The translations under genes and the position numbers were made by a program. Positions 7,901 through 15,481 of a DNA stretch of 64,000 bases are shown piece by piece. Numbering within the stretch: the stretch's first letter is position 1; each line of letters begins with the position of its first letter. The stretch covers positions 1-64,000 of the IMG/VR virus record IMGVR_UViG_3300042477_000802. One strand, 5' to 3'. The notes under the pieces were generated by a model. That model did not search any database, was not told where the DNA came from, and was given only the letters and a program-made list of their open reading frames with translations. This stretch comes from a virus.

Positions 7901-8101
7901 TTAGATTAGAAATGGCCTGCCAGAAATTAAATCATCTAAAGAGATAGAAAATTTTACTAAATCTTTGGCCTGATCAGCTAAGCCTAGATCAGAAAATTCT
8001 GAGGCTTGCTCTAATGCTAATTGAGATAAAGAAACCATTATTTCCTGTGGAGAATAATTCTTAAATAAATCTCGTAACTTATCTTGATCTATAGGCGACA
8101 T
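7901..8101 (-). CDS. Unknown 66-residue protein
   Basis: Not recognised. It is an acidic, helical small protein (MSPIDQDKLRDLFKNYSPQEIMVSL ... SGRPFLI). It lies just after a rho-independent terminator, so it has its own promoter or depends on readthrough. It precedes the hydroxylase-like gene by 17 bases. Confidence 0.6.
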   Translation of the reverse strand: MSPIDQDKLRDLFKNYSPQEIMVSLSQLALEQASEFSDLGLADQAKDLVKFSISLDDLISGRPFLI

Positions 8102-8112
8102 CTTTTGGCTCC

Positions 8113-8139
8113 AATAAAAAAGCGACCCGCAGGTCGCTT
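8113..8139 (-). terminator. Rho-independent terminator
   Basis: On the minus strand AGCGACC, loop TGCG, GGTCGCT forms a perfect 7-bp stem followed at once by TTTTTTATT. It lies between the stop of the 8163-8522 gene and the start of the 7901-8101 gene and ends the upstream transcript. Confidence 0.85.
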
Positions 8140-8162
8140 AGTGTTTAGTTAAGTGATAAGAT

Positions 8163-8522
8163 TCAGTTTAATTCTAACTGCGAATTATTTTCATATTCCG
8201 AAATCAAATGAATACATTCTTCAGCTTGCGCAACTGCATCACCGAAATACGCATTTTTAGAAACAGAGGATAAAAAACTCTTAATAAAAGGTAATGATTT
8301 TTGATTAACAATTCCGCTTTTAATTGACTCCTCTACTCCCAAATCTAGGATATTTTCAATTTGATTTTGAATTTGCCAACCAAGTTTATTAAACTCTTTG
8401 CAAATAGCAATAATATCGGAAATATCTAAAGGAATAGAAAACTCTTCATCTTGATCAGTGACAGCAACATTATTAATTAATGTTAAGTTATCTAAATTTT
8501 GAGCAGTCATATGCAACTCCAT
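8163..8522 (-). CDS. Unknown 119-residue protein
   Basis: Not recognised. Acidic, mostly helical, ending CIHLISEYENNSQLELN. Two close ATGs (codons 1 and 5) could start it. A perfect 9-bp hairpin lies just upstream and a strong terminator just downstream, so it may be a single-gene transcript. Confidence 0.65.
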   Translation of the reverse strand: MELHMTAQNLDNLTLINNVAVTDQDEEFSIPLDISDIIAICKEFNKLGWQIQNQIENILDLGVEESIKSGIVNQKSLPFIKSFLSSVSKNAYFGDAVAQAEECIHLISEYENNSQLELN

Positions 8523-8534
8523 GTCTCTGGATAT

Positions 8535-8556
8535 GTTAGGTAGCCAACTACCTAAC
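8535..8556 (-). other. 5' UTR hairpin upstream of an unknown gene
   Basis: GTTAGGTAG, loop TTGG, CTACCTAAC is a perfect 9-bp stem whose base is about 13 nt from the ATG at 8522. No T-run follows, so it is not a terminator. It could stabilise the mRNA or hold a regulatory site. An AGGAGG at about 8605 has no start codon close behind it. Confidence 0.5.
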
Positions 8557-8648
8557 TCCTACTAAAGCGGTTTTGTTAATTAAAAATTGTTAATTACCTC
8601 CTAGACGTATATATTATATGTGATTTTATTGGTTTTTAACCCAAAAAA

Positions 8649-9131
8649 TTATCCATCAATCTCTTCGTAAATAGCATCAAATCCATACGTATGATACAAT
8701 ACTTGTATGGCATTTTTTACTTCTGGAAATTTAGATCCATAATTGGTAACAGCATTTTTACCATCATGCACCTCATAAAAAATATCTTGCAAGAGATTAC
8801 TGCCGCAGATTTTTTCTAATCTGTCTAATTCTGAAAGAAGATAATGTAAATTAACCGTGGGAAAACTAATTTCTTCTACCACAGACACTTGAGAGGGTGT
8901 TAAATCTTTTTCTTGATGTATAAATTGCTCTTTATCTAACGCATAACTTTTAGCAAAGTGCACTAAAATTGGGTGATAATTAATAGAATTAGGAATATCA
9001 TGTAGGGTTTCATGACACATGTATTTAACATACATGACAATTCTATTAAATTCGTCAGTATCAATGGTAAAAAACCAATCTTTGGTGCCAAATTTATCAA
9101 ATAATGTGTCAATGCTGGAATTGATATCCAT
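8649..9131 (-). CDS. Unknown 160-residue protein
   Basis: Not recognised. Acidic globular protein starting MDINSSIDTLFDKFGTKDWF. There are no membrane segments, no zinc site and no motif I can place. It is separated from the next gene downstream by 126 bases holding the hairpin at 8535. Confidence 0.6.
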   Translation of the reverse strand: MDINSSIDTLFDKFGTKDWFFTIDTDEFNRIVMYVKYMCHETLHDIPNSINYHPILVHFAKSYALDKEQFIHQEKDLTPSQVSVVEEISFPTVNLHYLLSELDRLEKICGSNLLQDIFYEVHDGKNAVTNYGSKFPEVKNAIQVLYHTYGFDAIYEEIDG

Positions 9132-9187
9132 ATATTTATCCTTAGTCTCTACATATAGAGCAATAGAAAGTTTTTTAATAAGTTAAA

Positions 9188-9730
9188 TCACTTATTTTTC
9201 AGTGATAAGTGTAATTGTTTACTGGCTAACGCATAATTAGTATAATTACTATTATCCGTCACTTCTTGAACCAAAGTTAAGAATGGAGGGAAACGAATTG
9301 GGTCAGATTTATTAGATAATTCTATCTCTAAAATTGCTAGACCTTTTAATGGTACTTTAAAAATATCTAACTCAAATATCTGATCTTTATATCTAAAAAG
9401 AAACCTAGTTTTATCGATAGATACTTTTTCTGGATGGGCTTGAGTTAAATATTTCTGATATTGGGATAATGAAATCTCTTTTTCTAACTCTTGATGCACG
9501 CCAGTTGCAACTGGCTTTTTTTGATTAAAATGATAAACTGTTTTCTTGTTGTCAGCTAATCCAGCAACCGTTTTTCTGACTCGACCAGATTGTTCTTCGC
9601 CTTTTGGCTTTAAGTAAGTTTGGCAAATTCTTTTAATATCTATTAATCCTTCTAACATAGATGCCAAAGCAGTCCAAGAGGAAGGAAATTTCACTATAAA
9701 TCTTCTCTCTATTTCTAATTTTTTTGACAT
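9188..9730 (-). CDS. CYTH-domain protein (triphosphate hydrolase fold)
   Basis: The N-terminus KKLEIERRFIVK is the CYTH signature (ExExK-type), which binds metal and triphosphate in the tunnel fold. It is followed by the expected charged strands (TYLKPKGEEQSGRVRK, KTRFLFRYKDQIFELDIF, LAILEIELS). At 180 residues it is near the size of short bacterial triphosphatases such as NE1496-like proteins. Activity on inorganic triphosphate or an RNA 5' triphosphate is possible; the sequence does not decide. Confidence 0.8.
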   Translation of the reverse strand: MSKKLEIERRFIVKFPSSWTALASMLEGLIDIKRICQTYLKPKGEEQSGRVRKTVAGLADNKKTVYHFNQKKPVATGVHQELEKEISLSQYQKYLTQAHPEKVSIDKTRFLFRYKDQIFELDIFKVPLKGLAILEIELSNKSDPIRFPPFLTLVQEVTDNSNYTNYALASKQLHLSLKNK

Positions 9731-9789
9731 ATTATATTGCTAATTAATTGATATCGCTAGCCAACTTTTCCAAGCCTAACCAGGTGCCA

Positions 9790-9810
9790 CCATCGTAATA
9801 AATACGATGG
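9790..9810. other. Intergenic hairpin
   Basis: CCATCGTA, loop ATAAA, TACGATGG: a perfect 8-bp stem in the 156-base gap between the CYTH gene and the zinc-finger gene, next to the terminator at 9817. Confidence 0.55.
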
Positions 9811-9816
9811 CCCATC

Positions 9817-9850
9817 TTAAAAAATACGCGAGCCGTGGCACGAGCCACGG
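9817..9850 (-). terminator. Probable rho-independent terminator
   Basis: On the minus strand CCGTGGC, loop TCGT, GCCACGG is followed by CTCGCGTATTTTTT. The T-run starts about nine bases after the stem, so efficiency is uncertain. It would end the 9887-10222 transcript. Confidence 0.6.
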
Positions 9851-9886
9851 ACCGTTAACCGGTGGCGGTAATTTTATAAGTTACTG

Positions 9887-10222
9887 TTAGCTCTTGCCTT
9901 TATGATTAGTTGGACTAAAATTAGTAATAATCTCAAACTTAATAGAAGGGGTAGTGGATAAATGATTGCCTAATTGGCAGGATTTACCTTTATGTAAACC
10001 AGAATTATTCTGCCAAAAGTTTAAATATACGGATTTATCTTGTTCAGATTTGAACTTAAGAATAGTAGCTTGAGCCTGTTTGCCGTCGGCAGATTGAACT
10101 CCAGCATATTTAATGGTTGATTCGTTAGCACATTCGGGGCACTCATTAATTTTGCCTCCTGCTAATTTTTTGGCAGGTGAATGTAACTCAAATTCATCGT
10201 GACAGTGAATACAGATTTGCAT
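9887..10222 (-). CDS. Small zinc-finger protein
   Basis: The 111-residue protein has two CxxC pairs at its N-terminus, CIHC (residues 4-7) and CPEC (28-31), as in a zinc ribbon. The rest is basic and glycine/lysine-rich (HKGKSCQLGNHLS). Role unknown; a nucleic-acid-binding adaptor is plausible. It is divergent from the cupin gene, with about 20 bases between the starts. Confidence 0.65.
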   Translation of the reverse strand: MQICIHCHDEFELHSPAKKLAGGKINECPECANESTIKYAGVQSADGKQAQATILKFKSEQDKSVYLNFWQNNSGLHKGKSCQLGNHLSTTPSIKFEIITNFSPTNHKGKS

Positions 10223-10243
10223 AAATTTTACCTGGAAATAAAA

Positions 10244-10582
10244 ATGAAATTATTTAAATTAAATAATATGACTCGTGGATGGATGGTGGGGCAATTTGAG
10301 CCCCATGTATATCAAAAGGATTATGAATTAGGATTCAAATATTATCAACAAGGGGATTATGAACAATCCCATTGCCATTTAAAAAGCGAAGAAGTGACTA
10401 TTATCTTATTAGGATCCGTCAAGATGAATGACAATATTTACCAGGAGGGCGATATTGTCGTTCAAGAACAAGGCGAATATACTGATTTTGAATGCCTATC
10501 TGAGAGAGCAATTACTGCGGTGTATCGACCTGATGGTTCTTTTCCTCAAGACAAATATGTTAGAGATAACTCCACCGCTTAA
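10244..10582 (+). CDS. Cupin-fold protein
   Basis: The start MKLFKLNNMTRGWMVG is preferred; an in-frame upstream start would overlap the divergent gene. The 113-residue product has the cupin pattern: HCHLKSEEVTIILLGSVKMN (histidines, glutamate, glycine of motif 1), then YQEGDIVVQEQGEYTDFEC (motif 2 region). Such small cupins bind metal or sugars. Specific function unknown. Confidence 0.72.
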   Translation: MKLFKLNNMTRGWMVGQFEPHVYQKDYELGFKYYQQGDYEQSHCHLKSEEVTIILLGSVKMNDNIYQEGDIVVQEQGEYTDFECLSERAITAVYRPDGSFPQDKYVRDNSTA

Positions 10583-10585
10583 AAT

Positions 10586-10613
10586 ATAATAACACCGATC
10601 TGGCCCGTGTCAA
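10586..10613 (-). promoter_or_regulatory. Sigma70-like promoter, antisense to the cupin gene
   Basis: TTGACA (10608-10613) and TATTAT (10586-10591) are separated by 16 bases on the minus strand. It fires into the end of the plus-strand cupin gene and could reach the zinc-finger gene beyond it, or give antisense control. The spacer also overlaps an imperfect 7-bp hairpin. Confidence 0.5.
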
Positions 10614-10645
10614 GGTCGGCTATTTTATAAAATAAATTTTAAAAA

Positions 10646-10963
10646 TTACCATAAAGCTTTTAGCTTAACTACTCTCAAATATTCTTCTTCTGAATATTCT
10701 TTATTTTGAAGGTACCATCTTTTAGTACCATTAGCTAATTCTACCGCTGGACCATTTTCTCGATGACATCGATCATGAAGATACCAATATTTATCTCCAT
10801 TAGAACATTCTATTGCGGGACCATTCTCTCGATGGCGTTGACCATGAAGCAACCAAAATTTATCTCCATTATAGAATTCTATCGCTGGACCATCTTCTCG
10901 ATGAAGATTTCCATTACAATAATATTTTTTCTTGCCATTGTTATCTGTTTTAATTTCTTGCAT
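10646..10963 (-). CDS. HREDGPA-repeat protein, 3 units
   Basis: The 105-residue product is the last gene of its array. Two of three cores are HRENGPA. The start is MQEIKTDNNGKKKYYCNG, with cysteine replacing the usual tryptophan, and the tail EEEYLRVVKLKALW has leucine in place of the tail tryptophan. Confidence 0.84.
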   Translation of the reverse strand: MQEIKTDNNGKKKYYCNGNLHREDGPAIEFYNGDKFWLLHGQRHRENGPAIECSNGDKYWYLHDRCHRENGPAVELANGTKRWYLQNKEYSEEEYLRVVKLKALW

Positions 10964-10966
10964 ATT

Positions 10967-11284
10967 TCACCACAAAGCTTTCAACTTAACTAATCGCCAA
11001 TATTCTTCTTCTGTATATTTTTTACCTTGAAGGAACCACGCTTTATAGCCATCAACATGATCTGCTGCTGGGCCATCTTCTCGATGACATTTGCCATGAA
11101 ACCACCATTCTTTACTACCATTACCATATTCTACTGCCGGGCCATCGTCTCGATGAAGACGACCATGACGATACCAATATTTATTTCCATTAGCATATTC
11201 TACGGCTGGACCAGCTTCTCGATGGAGTTGACCATTATAAGAATAAAATTTATTACCATATTTATCTGTTGTAATTTTTTCCAT
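10967..11284 (-). CDS. HREDGPA-repeat protein, 3 units
   Basis: The 105-residue product starts MEKITTDKYGNKFYSYNG. Cores are HREAGPAVEY, HRDDGPAVEY and HREDGPAADH. The tail is EEEYWRLVKLKALW. Confidence 0.84.
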   Translation of the reverse strand: MEKITTDKYGNKFYSYNGQLHREAGPAVEYANGNKYWYRHGRLHRDDGPAVEYGNGSKEWWFHGKCHREDGPAADHVDGYKAWFLQGKKYTEEEYWRLVKLKALW

Positions 11285-11287
11285 ACT

Positions 11288-11325
11288 TCACCATAAAAAT
11301 TTAAGCTTTACTGTTCGCCAATCTA
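11288..11325 (-). pseudogene. Stranded C-terminal tail of a repeat gene
   Basis: Just after the stop of the 11326-12297 gene, in another frame, the bases read DWRTVKLKFLW-stop, the family tail without its gene. Together with the truncated EEEY in that gene, it shows that cargo was inserted between EEEY and WR of an ancestral repeat gene. Confidence 0.65.
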
Positions 11326-12297
11326 TCAACCGGGCCAAGGATACGAAAGAATAACTTCTAATTTAGCCAGCATATCACTATTCAAATCTTTTGGCAATTC
11401 AGCATAATAAATGCCCGGCCAACAACCCGTCGTTTTCTCTAAAAGATTTGCCATATGACGTAAAGAATCAATAGTTCTTTTTCTCAATTCATCATGTCCT
11501 AAAGTTTGAACTAAATTCCTAAATTTATCTTCCTTATTTGCATGAGCTAATTTTTGTGATTTACACAATTGTAGCCAAAAAACTAATTCTTTATCATTAG
11601 AAAGCTCTGCTTTCTCTATCAGAAAATTTAATTGATTAAATCCAGACTCTTCTTTAGAGACATATGGAGTCTCCGAACTTTCCTTTACCTCTTGAAAGTG
11701 ATCAAGTAATTTTGATATGTCTTGTGACGAGCGTCCTCGTCTAGCATATTCTTCTCTAATTTTTAGATAAAAATTTTGATAAGTAGATATTTTAGATCGA
11801 TAAGGAGCGGTTAAATTAATCATCATATACATGGTACCAGTATCTACTAGAGATAGATCTAAGTCTGAGAAAAGAGAATTAATAGCTGAAAAATTCTTTT
11901 GCTCCAACAATTTGGAGATAAAAAAATATGCTTGGTCAGCGCCTCCTTCTTTTAAATTAAGACATTGATAATATAAATTATTTAAAAATTCTTTTGACAT
12001 GTTATTACCTAATTTGCCATATTCTTCTTCTGTATATTCTTTACCATGAAGAAAAAATTTACCTTCATGATCTATAGCCGGACCATTTGTTCGATGTAAT
12101 TTTCCATGAAAATACCACCATTCTTTATGGCCACTGGCTAACTCTATTGCTGGCCCATCCACTCGATGATATTTACCATGAAAAAACCACTCTTTATCTC
12201 CATTAACAAATTCTATCGCAGGGCCATCTTCTCGATGTAACTTATCATTCCAATAATAATATTTATTTCCACCTTGATCTATCTTAATTTCTTGCAT
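11326..12297 (-). CDS. HREDGPA-repeat protein fused to a 224-residue cargo domain
   Basis: Residues 1-99 are a normal three-unit family member that runs to KEYTEEEY and then departs (GKLGNN). From residue 100 (an ATG at 12000, MSKEFLNNLYYQCLNLKEGG) to 323 is an unrelated, mostly helical domain ending YPWPG that I do not recognise. The expected WR.VKLK.LW tail is found downstream in another frame. This is either one fusion protein or a repeat gene interrupted by an ORF that can also start at its own ATG. Confidence 0.8.
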   Translation of the reverse strand: MQEIKIDQGGNKYYYWNDKLHREDGPAIEFVNGDKEWFFHGKYHRVDGPAIELASGHKEWWYFHGKLHRTNGPAIDHEGKFFLHGKEYTEEEYGKLGNNMSKEFLNNLYYQCLNLKEGGADQAYFFISKLLEQKNFSAINSLFSDLDLSLVDTGTMYMMINLTAPYRSKISTYQNFYLKIREEYARRGRSSQDISKLLDHFQEVKESSETPYVSKEESGFNQLNFLIEKAELSNDKELVFWLQLCKSQKLAHANKEDKFRNLVQTLGHDELRKRTIDSLRHMANLLEKTTGCWPGIYYAELPKDLNSDMLAKLEVILSYPWPG

Positions 12298-12300
12298 ATT

Positions 12301-12684
12301 TCACCACAAAGCTTGTAATTTAACTACTCGCCAAAACTCTTCTTTAGAATATTGTTTACCTTGAAGATACCACCTTTTAGTGCCATTAGCTAATTCTACA
12401 GCTGAGCCATCTTCTCGATGATAAATACCATTAATAAGCCATATTTTAGTTCCACCAATATTATCTACGGCTGGACCGTCTTCTCGATGACGTTGGTCAT
12501 GAATCCACCACTCTGTATCTCCATTAATTCGCTCTATGGCTGGACCATCTGTTCGATGTAGTTGACCATGAAGATACCAAGATTTATCTCCATTAGCCCA
12601 TTCTACTGCAGGCCCGTCTTCTCGATGATAAACTCCATCGACCATCCAAAAAATATCTCCCTCATCATTTGTATACTTTACCAT
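12301..12684 (-). CDS. HREDGPA-repeat protein, 4 units
   Basis: The 127-residue product starts at the ATG inside the upstream gene's TTATGGTAA end (7-nt overlap), giving MVKYTNDEGDIFWMVDG, because the usual MQEI start codon is lost. Units include HRTDGPAIER and HREDGSAVEL. The tail is KEEFWRVVKLQALW. Confidence 0.83.
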   Translation of the reverse strand: MVKYTNDEGDIFWMVDGVYHREDGPAVEWANGDKSWYLHGQLHRTDGPAIERINGDTEWWIHDQRHREDGPAVDNIGGTKIWLINGIYHREDGSAVELANGTKRWYLQGKQYSKEEFWRVVKLQALW

Positions 12685-13064
12685 AAAGCTTTTAACTTAA
12701 CTACTCGCCAATAGTCTTCTTCTGAATATTTCTTTTCTTGCAACCAATATTCTTTAATTCCATCAGCATATTCTATGGCCGGGCCATCTTCTCGATGGAT
12801 TTCACCATGAAGAAACCAATATTTCGTTCCATTAGCGCGCTCTACTGCCGGTCCATCTTCCCGATGGAGTTTACCGTAAACCCACCATTCTTTAATAGAA
12901 TTATAAGTAAATTTTACTGCGGGACCATCTGTTCGATGCAGTTTGCCATGAAGATACCATTCTGTACTTCCGTCATTATTCTCTATAGCTGGACCATCTT
13001 CTCGATGTAATCGACCATTAAAGAAATAATGTTTACCATATTTATTTGTTTTTATTTCTTGCAT
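12678..13064 (-). CDS. HREDGPA-repeat protein, 4 units
   Basis: The 128-residue product starts MQEIKTNKYGKHYFFNG and overlaps the next gene by 7 bases. Unit 2 has an extra residue (KFTYNSIKEWWVYG). The tail is EEDYWRVVKLKALW. Confidence 0.85.
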   Translation of the reverse strand: MQEIKTNKYGKHYFFNGRLHREDGPAIENNDGSTEWYLHGKLHRTDGPAVKFTYNSIKEWWVYGKLHREDGPAVERANGTKYWFLHGEIHREDGPAIEYADGIKEYWLQEKKYSEEDYWRVVKLKALW

Positions 13065-13067
13065 ACT

Positions 13068-13382
13068 TTACCATAAAGCTTTTAATTTAACTATTCTCCA
13101 ATAGTCTTTTTCGGTATATTCTTTACCTTGAAGAAACCAATATTTGTTTCCAACAACCCATTCTATGGCAGGACCATCTTCTCGATGTAATTGACCGTGA
13201 AGATACCATTCTTTATTTCCATTAACCCATTCTAATGCTGGACCATTTGTTCGATGTAGTTTACCATGTAAACGCCATTCTTTATATCCACTAGGTTCTT
13301 CTAACGCCGGCCCATCTTCTCGATGTAAGTTCCCATTATAACAATAATATTTACCCCATTTATTTTCTTTAATTTCTTGCAT
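13068..13382 (-). CDS. HREDGPA-repeat protein, 3 units
   Basis: The 104-residue product starts MQEIKENKWGKYYCYNG; one core is HRTNGPALEW. The tail is EKDYWRIVKLKALW. Confidence 0.84.
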   Translation of the reverse strand: MQEIKENKWGKYYCYNGNLHREDGPALEEPSGYKEWRLHGKLHRTNGPALEWVNGNKEWYLHGQLHREDGPAIEWVVGNKYWFLQGKEYTEKDYWRIVKLKALW

Positions 13383-13386
13383 AACT

Positions 13387-13731
13387 TTACCATAAAGTTT
13401 TCAACTTAACTAGTCTCCAATATTTTTTTTCTGAAGAAATTTTATTATCTTGTATAAACCATGATTTTCCGCCATCAGGCCATTCAATAGCGGGGCCATC
13501 TGATCGATGAAGTTGACCATAAAGATACCAACATTTAACTCCATTAGCGTATACTACTGCAGGTCCATCTTCTCGATGAAGATGGCCATGAAGACACCAA
13601 TGTTTTTCTCCACTGCTAAATTCTCTCGCCGGACCATCTTCTCGATGAACAAGATTATTCGCATAATATTCTTTAATTAGAATACCATTATAAAGGCTCC
13701 ACCTATATATTCTGATCCATTTATTGTTCAT
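13387..13731 (-). CDS. HREDGPA-repeat protein, 3 units, divergent start
   Basis: The product opens MNNKWIRIYRWSLYNGILIK rather than the MQEI type, followed by three units (HREDGPAREF, HREDGPAVVY, HRSDGPAIEW) and the tail SEKKYWRLVKLKTLW. A TTG two codons earlier is possible. The start overlaps the stop of the LAGLIDADG gene, so that gene probably lodged at the front of this array. Confidence 0.82.
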   Translation of the reverse strand: MNNKWIRIYRWSLYNGILIKEYYANNLVHREDGPAREFSSGEKHWCLHGHLHREDGPAVVYANGVKCWYLYGQLHRSDGPAIEWPDGGKSWFIQDNKISSEKKYWRLVKLKTLW

Positions 13732-14773
13732 GGTCAATTACATTTCTTTTATTACTATCTCTTTTCAAAAAAGCCACATAACTCTCTTTAAGAGAGAATT
13801 TCTCCGCAATTTGCCGATGAGTTAAATGCTCAAACAAAGAGTCAATCTCTTGAATCAAGGATTCGCTAACCATTTTAGGCTTCCTAAACCCGTTAAAATT
13901 TTTAGCCCTCTCTACGGGATACAGGGTTTTTAATTGTTGATAATAACCAATTTTTCTTAATCTAGAAACTAATCCCCAAGCCGACACATTCAAATGCTGA
14001 GCCGTCAACTTAAACGATCCGTGATAAGAACAAACTAAATTAAATAATTCCTGATCACCTGGCCAATCTTTAATAGGCAACTTATTAAAACTTAATAACT
14101 TGTCTGGCGACCAACGAGACTCATAATGGTTAATAATTTCAAAAGCTTGAGCCTTCTTTCTATCTAAACTAAAACAATCTGGTTGATAATAAATATGTTT
14201 TAATAATTTATATGCATTCAAATTTACGATAGATAGCCTATACATTTGAGTAGTAGAACTAGCTGCTTGACCATTAATAGTGGTAGTAATCCAAGGCGTT
14301 TCCTTGAGAGAAAGAGTAAAACCTAAAGTTGAATTAAGATAATCTTTGACTCCATTAATTAAATGGAAGGATGCCGAGTCAAATCTAATCATCGGAGATT
14401 TGTAAAATCCAATGCTTCCATCTCCATCTAATAACCCTCGAATCAAATCTGGATAATATTTTTCTGGTATAGTTGGAAACTTGACTATTTTAGTTTTATT
14501 CGGGACGCAACCATAAGAGACTAACCACTCAGCAATCGCTTGGCAATTAAAACTTAATTTAAAACAATTAGAATTTTTAATTTTGACTAGCGATTTAGTA
14601 GGGCATACTAACTTAGCAATAGCGTGCAATAAGGACACATCAATTGATTTGATGGAAACCTCATATCCATGCTTCAGATATACATTACCATCCGTAATGT
14701 ACAATCCCAAAAAATAAAAGGATAAAGCTGTTTCATCGGTAAAAATATTAGGATAATAGGTATATCTCATCAT
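13721..14773 (-). CDS. LAGLIDADG homing endonuclease
   Basis: The 350-residue protein has two LAGLIDADG-type helices: LSFYFLGLYITDGNVYLK (about residues 17-34) and DLIRGLLDGDGSIGFY (about 109-124), each ending in the catalytic acidic residue. The C-terminal third holds helix-turn-helix segments (FKLTAQHLNVSAWGLVSRL and HRQIAEKFSLKESYVAFL). It is free-standing, with no intron or intein seen around it. It overlaps the repeat gene downstream by about ten bases. Confidence 0.86.
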   Translation of the reverse strand: MMRYTYYPNIFTDETALSFYFLGLYITDGNVYLKHGYEVSIKSIDVSLLHAIAKLVCPTKSLVKIKNSNCFKLSFNCQAIAEWLVSYGCVPNKTKIVKFPTIPEKYYPDLIRGLLDGDGSIGFYKSPMIRFDSASFHLINGVKDYLNSTLGFTLSLKETPWITTTINGQAASSTTQMYRLSIVNLNAYKLLKHIYYQPDCFSLDRKKAQAFEIINHYESRWSPDKLLSFNKLPIKDWPGDQELFNLVCSYHGSFKLTAQHLNVSAWGLVSRLRKIGYYQQLKTLYPVERAKNFNGFRKPKMVSESLIQEIDSLFEHLTHRQIAEKFSLKESYVAFLKRDSNKRNVIDHEQ

Positions 14774-14784
14774 GAGATGCTATA

Positions 14785-15309
14785 TCACTGATATTTTTTC
14801 TTATAATATTCAGATGAGAGGAAAGGTTGTTGGGGAAGTTTGCGGATGAGTCGGAGCTGGAGCTGTCTGCTATAACGCCCCGCACACAGCCTGCTACAAA
14901 ATGGCCCAGCTCGCTTCTTCTTCGCCTTATCCCTCAACAACCTGGGACTTCTCTCAAATTCCTTATCACACAAGGCGCACTTCAATTTAACCAATTTCAC
15001 CCGACGAGTATCATCTGCCGAATGCTGATCCCGAGGAACCAATCTTAAATTCGATAAATCATTATTTAAATAATTGGAATCCCAATGATCTACGGTTTCT
15101 AAATCGGGGTCTAAAGTTCGACCTAAATGTTCTTCCATTAAGAATTTAGGATAGCTAACAGTTCTCCGAGAACCGTCTTCTTCTACGACAATGACAATTT
15201 GTCGACCATCTAAACGATGGTACGGGCCATACACTTTACTAGCTTGGGCTAATAAATAATAGCTATCAATCTCTTCTAGCAGGGCTCCATATTTAGATAA
15301 ATTGCTCAT
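14785..15309 (-). CDS. HNH homing endonuclease
   Basis: The core TVDHWDSNYLNNDLSNLRLV is the HNH motif, preceded by a DNA-binding-like segment (GRQIVIVVEEDGSRRTVSYPK) and followed by a four-cysteine zinc knuckle (CALC ... CSRLC). The ATG at 15309 (MSNLSKYGALLEEIDSYYLL) is chosen. A TTG at 15384 keeps the frame open, but that stretch is derived from tRNA-cluster sequence. It lies beside the LAGLIDADG gene. Confidence 0.85.
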   Translation of the reverse strand: MSNLSKYGALLEEIDSYYLLAQASKVYGPYHRLDGRQIVIVVEEDGSRRTVSYPKFLMEEHLGRTLDPDLETVDHWDSNYLNNDLSNLRLVPRDQHSADDTRRVKLVKLKCALCDKEFERSPRLLRDKAKKKRAGPFCSRLCAGRYSRQLQLRLIRKLPQQPFLSSEYYKKKYQ

Positions 15310-15344
15310 GCCTATATATGGCAAACTATTAGTTAGTCGGCGCC

Positions 15345-15434
15345 CGTCTCCACGTATGGAGCAATTAGAACTTATGTCAGACAACGGGTCCTCTCAGAGA
15401 TCTAGTCAGACAGGATAATTTCCCAGAGTGGTAT
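15345..15434 (-). pseudogene. 5' fragment of tRNA-Tyr with leader
   Basis: Bases 15393-15431 match the 5' end and leader of the intact tRNA-Tyr (around 25688-25728) with few differences, including ATCTAGTCAGAC and ATAATTTCCCAGAGTGG. The match fades before the anticodon. Next to it, GTCTCCACGTATGGAGCAAT (from 15354) matches tRNA-spacer sequence at about 23380, where only the loop differs. This is a broken copy of tRNA-operon sequence in front of the HNH gene. Confidence 0.75.
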
Positions 15435-15462
15435 AATATAACCTCAAAGTAAAGATTGTCAA
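15435..15462 (-). promoter_or_regulatory. Duplicate of the tRNA-operon promoter
   Basis: TTGACA (15457-15462), a 16-base spacer and TATATT (15435-15440, within TATATTATA). Spacer and flanks are almost identical to the promoter at 25767-25794. Here it would drive the tRNA fragment and the HNH nuclease gene. Confidence 0.8.
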
Positions 15463-15481
15463 GGGCTAAACTAATCCCCAA

